Part shown: one piece after another, positions 1 to 8,772 of the stretch
How positions within the stretch are numbered: the stretch's first letter is position 1
Layout of the letters: every line of letters starts with the position of its first letter
Source: Sphingobacterium sp. UBA4616
GTDB lineage: Bacteria; Bacteroidota; Bacteroidia; Sphingobacteriales; Sphingobacteriaceae
Length of the DNA: 64,000 bases
Direction of reading: 5' to 3'
Assembly: GCA_002386525.1 (NCBI GenBank)
Contig: DGIS01000015.1
Coordinates: 1-64,000, forward strand
Position numbers and translations under genes: made by a program
The notes under the pieces: generated by a model
What the model saw: only the letters and a program-made list of their open reading frames with translations
The model's database searches: none
Told to the model about the DNA's origin: nothing

Positions 1-414
1 AGCCCTGGCTTTCAGGGTGCCAAAGTAAAAATATATAAGACACCTTTCAATATTAATACCAATAAAACATTATTTGGAGGGACGATATTTTCTGCAGCCG
101 ACCCGATCTTCCCTATCCTAATTGATCAATATCTTCAAAAAATCGGCTTTAAGAAAACTGTAGCTTGGTTAAAATCATCACAAATTGTTTTTAAAAAACC
201 AGGTAAAACTAGTGTAGAGTATAGTGTGGAGCTTTCCGATGAAATTCTCGAAGAATGTGCACATATCATCCGAACAAAAGGGCGGGTAGTAAAAGACTTT
301 TCATTAGAAATCAAAGACAAATCGGGCGACCTGTGCGCTACTGTACGTTGCGAAACCTATATTCGTGACTTGAATTTTACATTCCCGTCGAGAAATCGAA
401 ATGTTGAGCCGTAA
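1..414 (+). CDS. DUF4442-like hotdog-fold thioesterase family protein, 5' end missing
   Basis: The reading frame is open from base 1 and gives the last 137 residues of a protein cut off by the window edge. The run GGTIFSAADPIFPI followed by a mixed beta-strand region resembles the core helix and strands of the hotdog fold in DUF4442/PaaI-like proteins, which act on acyl-CoA thioesters. This is recognition by eye, and no substrate can be assigned. The C-terminal residues are hydrophilic, with no signal or membrane segment in the visible part, so it is probably cytoplasmic. The next gene begins 39 bases downstream with its own promoter-like element. Confidence 0.6.
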   Translation, partial: SPGFQGAKVKIYKTPFNINTNKTLFGGTIFSAADPIFPILIDQYLQKIGFKKTVAWLKSSQIVFKKPGKTSVEYSVELSDEILEECAHIIRTKGRVVKDFSLEIKDKSGDLCATVRCETYIRDLNFTFPSRNRNVEP

Positions 415-430
415 GAAATTAATATATTTG
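404..430 (+). promoter_or_regulatory. Bacteroidota-type promoter before the small lipoprotein gene
   Basis: TATATTTG at 423-430 matches the TAnnTTTG -7 element exactly. A TTG at 404-406 lies 16 bases upstream as a possible -33 element. Predicted transcription start is near 437, 17 bases before the ATG at 454. Confidence 0.5.
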
Positions 431-453
431 TCAAATTACCAAAAGATAATAAC

Positions 454-876
454 ATGAATAAAATCGCGTTTGTAGCTATCGCATCCTTAGCAATAGCAGC
501 ATGTGGAACTCAGGGGAATGGTGCAACGCCCGTAAAAGCCTTACAGGATTCAACAATTAAAATACATGATGAGATCATGCCTCAAATTGCTCATTTCGAC
601 CGCGATGCTGTCAAGATAGATTCCATTTTGGACAATTTAAAAAATATGAAAACAGCTAAGGCTGATTTAGATACTAGTTCAACGAGAAAAGAGCTCAGTA
701 TATTGAAAGCTAATTTAGAGAGTGCTACAGAACATATGATGGACTGGATGAAAGGATATAATCCTGATTCCACGGATGTTAAATATTTTGAAACTGAACT
801 TCAAAAGGTAAGTGACATGAAAAAGATATTTGATAATGTTTCGAAGGAAAGCCACGAAAAATTAAAGAGTTTTTAA
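454..876 (+). CDS. Small lipoprotein with predicted coiled-coil helices
   Basis: A 140-residue protein. The N-terminus MNKIAFVAIASLAIAACG is a lipoprotein signal with the lipid-attachment cysteine at residue 17. The rest is rich in Lys, Glu, Asp, Leu and Ser and looks helical, with long amphipathic stretches (about residues 30-75 and 75-135). It resembles the small, poorly characterised helical lipoproteins common in Sphingobacteriaceae, and no catalytic motif is visible. It is probably a periplasm-facing membrane-anchored protein. It lies upstream of the SCO/cytochrome c pair on the same strand with a 95-base gap and no clear terminator, so co-transcription is possible. Function unknown. Confidence 0.7.
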   Translation: MNKIAFVAIASLAIAACGTQGNGATPVKALQDSTIKIHDEIMPQIAHFDRDAVKIDSILDNLKNMKTAKADLDTSSTRKELSILKANLESATEHMMDWMKGYNPDSTDVKYFETELQKVSDMKKIFDNVSKESHEKLKSF

Positions 877-971
877 ACGAATTCATTCAATTTGACTAAG
901 CCCGACATTTTACAACGTTCACATTAACGTCTGAGCAAAAAAAGGATCAGGCTTAAAAAAATAGTAGACTC

Positions 972-1619
972 ATGAGATCCATAACTAAATTTTACTCCGC
1001 AGCTTGCCTTTTACTCGGTTTATTTTCCTGCAAAAACAATAACCAGACCACCTTACCCATCTATGGCGAAAGGGAAGCTATAGAAAAAACAGTTGACGGA
1101 AAAAAAATTGTAGATACACTTTATCATACTATTCCGACATTTAATCTGCTTAATCAGGACAGTGTAATGATCTCGGATAAGGATTTTGAAGGAAAGATAT
1201 ATATTGCCAATTTTTTCTTTACCCATTGTCCAAGTATCTGTCCGACGATGAATCGCAACCTGTTAAAAATATATCAACAATATAAGGATAATGAGGAAGT
1301 TCGCTTTTTATCTCACAGTATTGACTTTAAATACGATCAACCTTATGTGTTGAAAGATTACGCAACGAAATTGGGCATAACCAATAATCACTGGCAATTT
1401 GTTTCAGGAACTAAAGCAGAGATATATGGTCTAGCCAATCAATACCTAGTCTATACAGCCGAAGATAAGAACGCACCTGGAGGTTATGATCATCAGGGAT
1501 ATCTGGTTTTAATAGATAAAGACAAAAGAATTCGAGGAGCCTATGACGGCACCAACGATGAACAAGTGAAAAAACTAATGAATGACTTACCGCTACTATT
1601 GAGCGAGGGTAAAAAGTGA
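972..1619 (+). CDS. SCO1/SenC family copper/redox lipoprotein
   Basis: A 215-residue lipoprotein with LFSC lipobox (Cys20) and a thioredoxin-like SCO domain. The copper/thiol motif CPSIC is at Cys86-Cys90, and the conserved distal histidine is His174 in DHQGY. SCO proteins deliver copper to the CuA site of cytochrome oxidase or act as periplasmic thiol-disulfide proteins. All three metal-ligand residues are present, so a copper role is plausible. The next gene, a cytochrome c lipoprotein, starts one base after this stop codon, so the two form a tight operon. That pairing suggests a respiratory or electron-transfer job at the periplasmic face of the inner membrane. Confidence 0.9.
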   Translation: MRSITKFYSAACLLLGLFSCKNNNQTTLPIYGEREAIEKTVDGKKIVDTLYHTIPTFNLLNQDSVMISDKDFEGKIYIANFFFTHCPSICPTMNRNLLKIYQQYKDNEEVRFLSHSIDFKYDQPYVLKDYATKLGITNNHWQFVSGTKAEIYGLANQYLVYTAEDKNAPGGYDHQGYLVLIDKDKRIRGAYDGTNDEQVKKLMNDLPLLLSEGKK

Positions 1620-1620
1620 C

Positions 1621-2040
1621 ATGCGTATCTTTTTAACAACCGTCGGAACAATTGGTGTTATCTTATCAATATTGATAGGCTGTCAGCATGAAGTTGATAT
1701 CAAAACTGCACAATATGCGGTCAATGGTCAAAAAGTATATCGGACACATTGCCAAAATTGTCACGGGGATAAGGGTGAAGGATTGGGCAATCTCTATCCT
1801 CCATTAACTGACACTACATTTCTTCAAAAAAATAGCGATCAACTGGCCTGTATCATCAAGTACGGAATTTCAGGGGACCTCGAAGTTGCAGGTAAGAAGT
1901 TTAACAATTCGATGCCTGCCTCAAATCTTTCTTCAATAGATATTGCTTATGTGTTGACCTACATTAATACTAAAATCAACAAAGGGAAACAGATTTATTC
2001 TCTAGAAAAGGTCGAAAAGAACTTAAAAAAATGCAATTAG
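1621..2040 (+). CDS. Class I cytochrome c lipoprotein
   Basis: A 139-residue protein with lipoprotein signal (LIGC, Cys21) and one c-type heme site CQNCH at 44-48, with His48 as proximal ligand. Met98 in FNNSMPAS is the likely distal ligand. The length and the GxxVYRTHCQNCH start are typical of small mono-heme class I cytochromes. It is probably a membrane-tethered periplasmic electron carrier. It is coupled to the SCO gene by a one-base gap and followed by a strong terminator. No oxidase or dehydrogenase subunit lies nearby, so its redox partner is unknown. Confidence 0.9.
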   Translation: MRIFLTTVGTIGVILSILIGCQHEVDIKTAQYAVNGQKVYRTHCQNCHGDKGEGLGNLYPPLTDTTFLQKNSDQLACIIKYGISGDLEVAGKKFNNSMPASNLSSIDIAYVLTYINTKINKGKQIYSLEKVEKNLKKCN

Positions 2041-2042
2041 AA

Positions 2043-2082
2043 GAAGCGGCCGTTAGATGAAACACGCCGCTTCGTCTTTTTT
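2043..2082 (+). terminator. Rho-independent terminator of the SCO/cytochrome c operon
   Basis: GAAGCGGC (2043-2050) pairs with GCCGCTTC (2066-2073), followed by a T-rich run at 2073-2082. Confidence 0.8.
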
Positions 2083-2273
2083 CTACGCCATCCCCAATCC
2101 AGCTAGTGCCTATACACTAGGCTGATATTAACCATTAATTTGCTGTTGTTGGACACAGCCCATAAAGCTGCCCTAAAAAAATAAAAAACAATTTTATTTA
2201 TTTTCTCTTATTGTATTATTGATCCAATATTTCAAGATTTTTGATTTATTGATTTATAACAATATTCTGACAT

Positions 2274-2318
2274 TTTGGAATCAAATTAATCGCTAATTTT
2301 GCAACCGAATGAACGTTC
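2274..2318 (+). promoter_or_regulatory. Efflux operon promoter with likely TetR operator
   Basis: TAATTTTG at 2294-2301 is an exact TAnnTTTG element, with TTTG at 2274-2277 sixteen bases upstream. The predicted transcription start is near 2308. A perfect palindrome GAACGTTC lies at 2311-2318, directly on the predicted start, in the place expected of an autoregulatory operator for the TetR gene that follows. The operator assignment is inference. Confidence 0.5.
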
Positions 2319-2323
2319 GATTG

Positions 2324-2911
2324 ATGAATTATAATGAAAAAATTGCGGCTGTACTTGCGAGCACGCTAAAGCTGATACAGACCAACGGCTTCCATGGAAC
2401 GCCGATGAGCAAAATCGCACAAGACTCTGATGTAGCTATAGGAACTATCTACCATTATTTCCCTTCAAAAGATGATCTGATTTTTGCGCTGTTCAAACAC
2501 TGTAGAACACTATTAAATGATTATATTTTTGATGGTATAAAAGATGATTTCGAGTATAAAGATTCATTTTTTCATATTTGGCGCAATTTTGTCAAGTTCT
2601 ATCTTGAAAATGGACATATCTTCAGTTTTTTTGAGCAATTTTTCTCGTCCCCTTACTACGAAAAAAATAAAGCGGAGATACAAGAGCCTTTGGGCGGGCA
2701 AAATAAAGTTGTCGATTTTCTGCAAGAGGGTATCGATCGGAAAATTTTAAAGCAAGTAGATGTCCATCTGTTAGTGGCCAGCTATATCGGAGTGGCATTA
2801 TCGACAGTTCATAGTATCAAATTTAAAGATGTCAGTTTTTCCGAACAAAATGTAGAGGTACTGGTTGGGATTATTTGGGACGGAGCTATTAATAAAGAAA
2901 ATAATAATTAA
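2324..2911 (+). CDS. TetR/AcrR family transcriptional repressor of the efflux operon
   Basis: A 195-residue regulator from the ATG at 2324. An in-frame ATG at 2309 would add five residues, but it sits on the predicted transcription start and inside the palindrome, so I prefer 2324. The N-terminus has the TetR helix-turn-helix: a helix around KIAAVLASTLKLIQ, then TPMSKIAQDSDVAIGTIYHYFPSKDDL, in which GTIYHYFPSK is the family hallmark. The C-terminal part is the variable ligand-binding and dimer domain. It is the first gene of a run with TolC (8 bases downstream), MFP and RND genes. It therefore most likely represses that operon and responds to a transported compound. The ligand is unknown. Confidence 0.9.
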   Translation: MNYNEKIAAVLASTLKLIQTNGFHGTPMSKIAQDSDVAIGTIYHYFPSKDDLIFALFKHCRTLLNDYIFDGIKDDFEYKDSFFHIWRNFVKFYLENGHIFSFFEQFFSSPYYEKNKAEIQEPLGGQNKVVDFLQEGIDRKILKQVDVHLLVASYIGVALSTVHSIKFKDVSFSEQNVEVLVGIIWDGAINKENNN

Positions 2912-2919
2912 TTACATAT

Positions 2920-4245
2920 ATGAAGTTTAATAAAATCGTTTATTCTTTAGCGACCCTTTCGCTTCTGAGTAATACAGGATTTGCACAACAGCAATCTGAA
3001 AGCTTGCCGCCAAATGCGACACTTCAGCAGCTGATAGATTATGCTTTACGGAATAAAATTTCGATTAAGCAAGCCGAGCTTGATGAATCCATCGGGGAAA
3101 GAGATATTGATATTTCACTTTCTGGCTGGTATCCGCAGCTGGGTTTAACCGGGAATTTCAATCACAACGTCAAATTGCCAACGATGTTCTTCAATGGTGC
3201 TAATATCCCTATGGGAACTAAAAATAGTAGTGCATTAACGTTGCAGGCTGACCAACAAATTCTAAACCCGGCGTTAATGCAAGCCAAAAAAGGGGCTGAC
3301 CTGCTTCGGTTAAGTAACAGACAAAATACCGAAAGTCAGAAAATCGACGCCGTTGTCGATGTCAGCAAAGCTTATTACGACATCTTGACTTCCGAGGAAC
3401 AAATCAAAATTGTTCAGGAAAACATCGCCCGTCTTCAAAAGCAATACAATGATTCACATGTACGTTATGAAGTTGGTGTGGTGGATAAGACCGATTACAA
3501 GCGTGCACAGATCGCCTTGGCAAATGCCAGAGCTGACGAGAAGCGTACCGTAGAGATGCGAAAATATAAATATGACTATTTAAAACAGCTCTTGGCATTA
3601 GATAAAAGTCAAAACTTGACCTTATCTTTCAATAACGCTGATATGGAAAGTCAAATCTTATTGGATACAACCTCCGGATTGAATGTGACCAATCGCATTG
3701 AATTTCAACAATTACAGACTTCCAAAAAGATTCAAGAGTTAAACACGCAGTATTACAAGTGGACCTATCTGCCAAACATCAGTGCATTCTATAATTACGC
3801 ATTTAACTACAGAAACAATAGTTTTGGAAAATTGTACAATGATAATATTCCAAGTTCAATCGCAGGTTTAAATCTATCCCTCCCTATTTTTCAAGGGTTT
3901 AAGCGTAAAAATCAAATCAATAAATCCAGACTTCAGGAAGAGCGCATCGATTGGGATATTAAGAACTTAGAAACTTCGGTCAATACGCAATATTCCATGG
4001 CACGTGCCACTTATAATGCCAATCTAAGCGACTGGAAAACGGCCCAGGAAAACGTTACACTCTCCAAAGAAGTTTATGAGACAATCAAACTACAATATGA
4101 CGAGGGGATCAAAACATATCTGGATTTGATGACTGCTGAGACCGATTTAAAAACAACACAACTGAATTATTTGAATGCGCTCTATGCCTTGTTGGCGAGT
4201 AAGCTTGATGTACAAAAAGCTATCGGATCAATTCAAACAAATTAA
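2920..4245 (+). CDS. TolC-family outer membrane efflux channel
   Basis: A 441-residue protein with a cleavable signal peptide ending near GFAQQ (residue 23). Two outer-membrane-efflux-protein repeats follow, rich in Gln, Asn, Ala and Leu, with the long alpha-helical heptads that build the TolC tunnel and the strands that form the barrel. The length fits the family. It should form the outer-membrane exit duct of the tripartite pump whose adaptor and permease follow. The gene starts 8 bases after the TetR gene, and its end is 28 bases before the adaptor start. Confidence 0.9.
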   Translation: MKFNKIVYSLATLSLLSNTGFAQQQSESLPPNATLQQLIDYALRNKISIKQAELDESIGERDIDISLSGWYPQLGLTGNFNHNVKLPTMFFNGANIPMGTKNSSALTLQADQQILNPALMQAKKGADLLRLSNRQNTESQKIDAVVDVSKAYYDILTSEEQIKIVQENIARLQKQYNDSHVRYEVGVVDKTDYKRAQIALANARADEKRTVEMRKYKYDYLKQLLALDKSQNLTLSFNNADMESQILLDTTSGLNVTNRIEFQQLQTSKKIQELNTQYYKWTYLPNISAFYNYAFNYRNNSFGKLYNDNIPSSIAGLNLSLPIFQGFKRKNQINKSRLQEERIDWDIKNLETSVNTQYSMARATYNANLSDWKTAQENVTLSKEVYETIKLQYDEGIKTYLDLMTAETDLKTTQLNYLNALYALLASKLDVQKAIGSIQTN

Positions 4246-4273
4246 TCAATTAAAAAGGAAACTAATACAAATC

Positions 4274-5431
4274 ATGAATAAAAGACAATTATTATTCGCT
4301 TTCTTTCTAGGGACAGCTTTAGTATGGACCTCTTGTGGAAATAAAGATGCTAAAAAGCAAGGACCGCCACAGGCGCAAGCCGAGAAAGTCGTTCCAGTTA
4401 CTTTCGGTGTAGCATCGCATGAGATTGTAACAGGTACAATAAGCTATCCTGCGACAGTTAAACCGCTGAATGAAGCAGATCTATTTGCAGAAGTAAGCGG
4501 TTATATCACCAAAATATATGTTTCAGACGGCGCAGCAGTCACTAAAGGACAGGCCCTTTATGAAATTGATGGCACACGCTATAATGCTGCGGTTCAGCAG
4601 GCCAAAGCTAGCCTCCAAGTAGCACAGACAGAGTTGGACCGCCAAAAAAGAGATTTAGGGAGATATCAAACATTGGCAGATAAGGATGCGATAGCAAAAC
4701 AGACTTTTGATAATGCTCAATCAAGCGTTGCTGCTGCTCAAGCACAGGTGGAGTCTGCTCGCGCAGCTCTAGTAACAGCAAATACCAATTTATCGCGATC
4801 GACTATTCGGGCTCCCTTTAGTGGAACTGTAGGAATATCACAGGTACGGTTGGGGGCGTTAGTGAGTCCTGGTACTACCCTATTGAACACCTTATCTTCT
4901 ACCAGCCCAATTGCTGTAGAATTTCAGGTAAACGAAAAGGATATTAACAAATTTACCCAATTACAAAGTAGCCGTTCCTCTTCAGATCTTTCTCTTCTGC
5001 TACCAAATGGAAGCACTTATGAGGGCAAAGGAACGATCACAACAATTGACCGTGCAGTCGATCCTGCAACTGGAACAATCAAAGTACGTGCGACATTTCC
5101 GAACAATGCCAACGAACTGCGTGCAGGTATGAATATCACCATGAATGTATCAACAACCTCTTCCAAAGAAGAAATTGTTGTGCCCTACAAAGCTGTGTTT
5201 GAGCAGTTAGGTGTTTTCAATATATATACCGTCAACGACAGCAGTAAAGCGGAGATACATCAAGTAAAACTGGGTATCAAAGCTGGCGACAAAATCGTGA
5301 TCAAAGAAGGTGTCAAAGACGGCGAGAAAATTATCGTCGATGGCACTATGAATGTCCAAAATGGAGTTAAAGTAGTGGATGCTGCCGTGGCAGCTCAACA
5401 GGCTGCGAAAGGAGCTCCTCAGGGAAAATAA
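4274..5431 (+). CDS. RND efflux periplasmic adaptor (membrane fusion protein) lipoprotein
   Basis: I start this at the ATG at 4274 (385 residues), because it gives a clean lipoprotein signal ending in WTSC at Cys21. An upstream in-frame ATG at 4175 would overlap the TolC gene and bury the signal. Visible domains are a barrel-sandwich lipoyl half (SGYITKIYVSDGAAVTKGQ), an alpha-helical hairpin rich in Ala, Gln and Lys, the second lipoyl half (TIRAPFSGTVG), a beta-barrel (GTITTIDRAVDPATGTI) and a membrane-proximal domain. It bridges the inner-membrane RND pump and the TolC channel. It is the third gene of the operon. Confidence 0.93.
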   Translation: MNKRQLLFAFFLGTALVWTSCGNKDAKKQGPPQAQAEKVVPVTFGVASHEIVTGTISYPATVKPLNEADLFAEVSGYITKIYVSDGAAVTKGQALYEIDGTRYNAAVQQAKASLQVAQTELDRQKRDLGRYQTLADKDAIAKQTFDNAQSSVAAAQAQVESARAALVTANTNLSRSTIRAPFSGTVGISQVRLGALVSPGTTLLNTLSSTSPIAVEFQVNEKDINKFTQLQSSRSSSDLSLLLPNGSTYEGKGTITTIDRAVDPATGTIKVRATFPNNANELRAGMNITMNVSTTSSKEEIVVPYKAVFEQLGVFNIYTVNDSSKAEIHQVKLGIKAGDKIVIKEGVKDGEKIIVDGTMNVQNGVKVVDAAVAAQQAAKGAPQGK

Positions 5432-5468
5432 CACCACTAATTTTTAAAGAGAATCTAAAAAATATAGA

Positions 5469-8400
5469 ATGATTTCAGAAGTATTTATTAAGAGGCCAGT
5501 TACCGCAATCGTTATTTCGATTTTGATTTCAATCATCGGGATTATTGCAGTATCTACGTTGCCAATTAGCCAGTATCCTTCTATTGCACCTCCAACTGTA
5601 ACTGTTACAGCAAATTACACTGGAGCGGATGCACAGACGGTTGAACAAACCGTGACAACTCTTATTGAGAGTCAGATCAATGGTACACCTGGCATGATTT
5701 ATATGTCGTCTAATAGCACATCCAATGGCCAAGCAACAATTACGGTGACATTTGAAGTAGGTACGGATATTGATATTGCTACCCTAGATGTACAAAACCG
5801 TGTGGGAATTGCTGAGCCAGCCCTTCCTGAAGCTGTTAGACGTCTCGGGATTACGACGCGTAAAGCCAATAACGATATCCTCATGTTGGTTGCGCTAACT
5901 TCTCCGAAAGGAACGAGAAGCGAAAATTTCTTAGCTAATTACAACAACTTATACGTAAAAGACGCACTCTTACGTGTAAAAGGTGTCGGTGACGTAACCG
6001 CCTTTGGCCAGCCATTCTCCATGCGGGTATGGCTCGATGCGAACAAATTAGCCAATTTGAGTATGACTCCTGCCGATATATCGACTGCAATTGCGGAACA
6101 AAATTCCCGTATACCTGGCGGTAGTGTTGGCGGACGTCCGCAAGAGTCCTCAACAGTATTTGAGTATCCGATTATTACCGATAGTGACCTTTCCAATCCA
6201 GAGGATTTTGAAAACATCATTGTGAAAACCAATAAGGATGGATCTATTGTACTTTTAAAAGATGTTGCACGTGTAGAATTGGGTCAGTTCAATTATGGTA
6301 CGTCATCTACCGTAAACGGTATGACCTCCTCTGCCATGATGATCAACCAAACGCCTGGTGGTAATGCAGTAGAGTCGGCTGAGGGTATTGTTAATGCTTT
6401 GGAAAAATTGAAGAAATCTTTTCCAACCGATGTCGATTATACGATCAGCTATGAAACTGTATCTGTTGTAAATGCCTCAATTTCTTCAGTTATACACACG
6501 CTAGTTGAAGCGTTAATCCTAGTTACGGTTGTGGTGTTTTTCTTTCTTCAAAGTTGGAGGGCAACATTAATTCCCGTACTGGCGATTCCAGTGTCCATCA
6601 TTGGTACCTTCATCTTCTTCCTCATGTTTGGTTTTTCAATCAACAACCTGACGATGCTTGCTTTTGTATTAGCCATCGGTATTGTGGTGGATGATGCCAT
6701 TGTTGTTGTGGAAGCAGTACAGCATTACATCGACCACTATAAGCTGGATGCAAAGGAAGCGACACGGCGCGCTATGGGCGATATTACCGCTCCGGTTATT
6801 GCAATTGCATTAATTTTGGCAGCCGTATTTGTCCCAGTAGGTTTTATACCAGGCATGGTGGGTAAGTTGTACCAACAATTTGCCATCACGATTGCCGTAT
6901 CCGTCATGTTATCTGCATTTATAGCGCTTTCTTTGACCCCAGCATTATGTTCAATTTTATTAAAGCCCACAGCAGTACATGAGGGCGCAAGAGGATTGAA
7001 CAAGTTTTTCTACAAATTTAATGTATGGTTTGAAAAAGTAACCATTAAATACTCAAATGGTGTAAAACAGGCAATCAAAAAAGCACCCTTGGTGTTAATT
7101 ATTCTCTTGTGTATTTTTATTGGGACAGGCTGGATGTTTACAACCAAACCCACTGGATTTATTCCTTCTGAGGATGGTGGTGCATTTTTTGCAGGTATTA
7201 CGTTGCCAGAAGGTTCGTCCTCTGCGCGTACAAATGAAGTGCTAAAAGAAATTGAAGCTGATCTGCATAAGACTTTCCCCGAAATCAAATATGTTACTGC
7301 AATCTCCGGTATCAATATCTTGAACCGTGCGTTTAAATCCAATGGAGCGACAGTATTCGTTTCGCTTAAACCTTGGGAAACGCGTACACGTACTGCAAAC
7401 GATATTGCAGGCATGATTATGGGCAAGTATGCAGGCTATACGAAGGCCAGAGTATTGGCGGTAACGCCACCGGCAATTCCAGGTTTAGGTACATCTGGAG
7501 GTTTCTCTATGCAGGTACAGGATTTACAAACTGTCAACATCAAAGACTTTGAAGCAACAGTCGGTAAATTCTTAATGGCCGCCAACCAACGCCCGGAAAT
7601 TGGAATGGCTTACACATTGTTTAACACCAATTCGCCAAACTACAAATTGGAGGTAAACCGTGAACAGGCAAAACGTATGGGTGTGCCGATCTCAAGTATC
7701 TATTCAACAATATCATCCTATTTAGGTAGTAGCTATGTCAATGACTTCACAAAGTATGGCCGTAGTTATCGCGTTGTTACCCAAGCCGATATACCATACC
7801 GCATGAATATTGAAGATATCAACAAGTTGTATGTCAACAATATCTCTGGAAACCCTGTACCTATGGGTACCCTGGTTACCTATGAATTGACGACAATGCC
7901 TTCAATCATCAATCACTACAATATCTTTAGAAGTATTGAGGTCAACGGTAGTTCCGCCCCGGGTTATTCGTCAGGGGATGCGCTGAAAGCTTTACAGGAA
8001 GTAGCTGCACAAACTTTGCCAGAAGGTTTTGACTATCAGTTCTCCGGTCTATCGCTACAAGAAATGCAATCGGGATCCAAGACCATTCAAATTTTTGCAC
8101 TGTGTATTCTATTTGTGTTCCTACTTTTAGCGGCATTGTACGAAAGCTGGTCTGTACCATTCTCTATTTTATTATCTGTGCCTTTGGGAGTATTTGGAGC
8201 AATCCTAACATTGACGCTGATTCCAACCTTGGATAATAACATCTATGCACAAATCGGTTTGGTAACAATTATTGGTCTAGCAGCCAAAAATGCGATCCTG
8301 ATTGTAGAGTTTGCGAAGGAAAGGGTGGATATTGGAATGAACCTATATGAGGCAACATTAGATGCAGTAAAATTGCGTTTGCGTCCAATTATCATGACAT

Positions 8401-8639
8401 CTTTTGCATTTATTTTGGGGATTATACCATTGATGCTATCGCATGGTGCTGGTGCTATATCTCGCCAAACAATTGGTTGGACCGTATTTGGCGGTATGAC
8501 TGCCGCTACGCTCCTTGCGATATTTATCGTTCCGGTCCTGTTCGTTGTGATTACACGTATGGCCTATGGTAAGAAAAAACTAGCGGAATTGGAGGCTAAT
8601 TTCGATGCGGAAAAAGCTAAAAATTTAAGTGCGCACTAG
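5469..8639 (+). CDS. Hydrophobe/amphiphile RND multidrug efflux permease (AcrB/MexB type)
   Basis: A 1056-residue permease with the usual RND layout: a short N-terminus (FIKRPVTAIVISILI, TM1), a large periplasmic porter loop, TM2-TM7, a second periplasmic loop, then TM8-TM12. Family marks include RPV near the start, GIVVDDAIVVVEA in TM4 with the paired aspartates of the proton relay, and GLAAKNAILIVEFA in TM10 with its lysine. The length matches the HAE1 group. It uses the proton gradient to export drugs, bile salts or dyes through the adaptor and TolC genes just upstream. A strong terminator follows. Confidence 0.95.
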   Translation: MISEVFIKRPVTAIVISILISIIGIIAVSTLPISQYPSIAPPTVTVTANYTGADAQTVEQTVTTLIESQINGTPGMIYMSSNSTSNGQATITVTFEVGTDIDIATLDVQNRVGIAEPALPEAVRRLGITTRKANNDILMLVALTSPKGTRSENFLANYNNLYVKDALLRVKGVGDVTAFGQPFSMRVWLDANKLANLSMTPADISTAIAEQNSRIPGGSVGGRPQESSTVFEYPIITDSDLSNPEDFENIIVKTNKDGSIVLLKDVARVELGQFNYGTSSTVNGMTSSAMMINQTPGGNAVESAEGIVNALEKLKKSFPTDVDYTISYETVSVVNASISSVIHTLVEALILVTVVVFFFLQSWRATLIPVLAIPVSIIGTFIFFLMFGFSINNLTMLAFVLAIGIVVDDAIVVVEAVQHYIDHYKLDAKEATRRAMGDITAPVIAIALILAAVFVPVGFIPGMVGKLYQQFAITIAVSVMLSAFIALSLTPALCSILLKPTAVHEGARGLNKFFYKFNVWFEKVTIKYSNGVKQAIKKAPLVLIILLCIFIGTGWMFTTKPTGFIPSEDGGAFFAGITLPEGSSSARTNEVLKEIEADLHKTFPEIKYVTAISGINILNRAFKSNGATVFVSLKPWETRTRTANDIAGMIMGKYAGYTKARVLAVTPPAIPGLGTSGGFSMQVQDLQTVNIKDFEATVGKFLMAANQRPEIGMAYTLFNTNSPNYKLEVNREQAKRMGVPISSIYSTISSYLGSSYVNDFTKYGRSYRVVTQADIPYRMNIEDINKLYVNNISGNPVPMGTLVTYELTTMPSIINHYNIFRSIEVNGSSAPGYSSGDALKALQEVAAQTLPEGFDYQFSGLSLQEMQSGSKTIQIFALCILFVFLLLAALYESWSVPFSILLSVPLGVFGAILTLTLIPTLDNNIYAQIGLVTIIGLAAKNAILIVEFAKERVDIGMNLYEATLDAVKLRLRPIIMTSFAFILGIIPLMLSHGAGAISRQTIGWTVFGGMTAATLLAIFIVPVLFVVITRMAYGKKKLAELEANFDAEKAKNLSAH

Positions 8640-8683
8640 TTATATGTTGCCCCCGGCGTTAAAATCAATGCCGAGCTAAACGC

Positions 8684-8723
8684 AAAGAAGCCTTTCCTAA
8701 AATTCAGGAAAGGCTTCTTTTTT
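8684..8723 (+). terminator. Rho-independent terminator of the RND efflux operon
   Basis: A perfect 15-bp stem, 8684-8698 with 8706-8720, has a 7-nt loop, and its T run reaches 8723. The next gene starts 50 bases later, so the operon clearly ends here. Confidence 0.92.
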
Positions 8724-8772
8724 GCTTGTCCAATTATATTTCTTTATTTTTATCATTCACTATTAAAAATAT

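Noticed and set aside
4175..4273. Longer start for the efflux adaptor
   Set aside because: It would overlap the TolC gene and place 33 residues before a clear lipoprotein signal, which would be destroyed. The start at 4274 is better.
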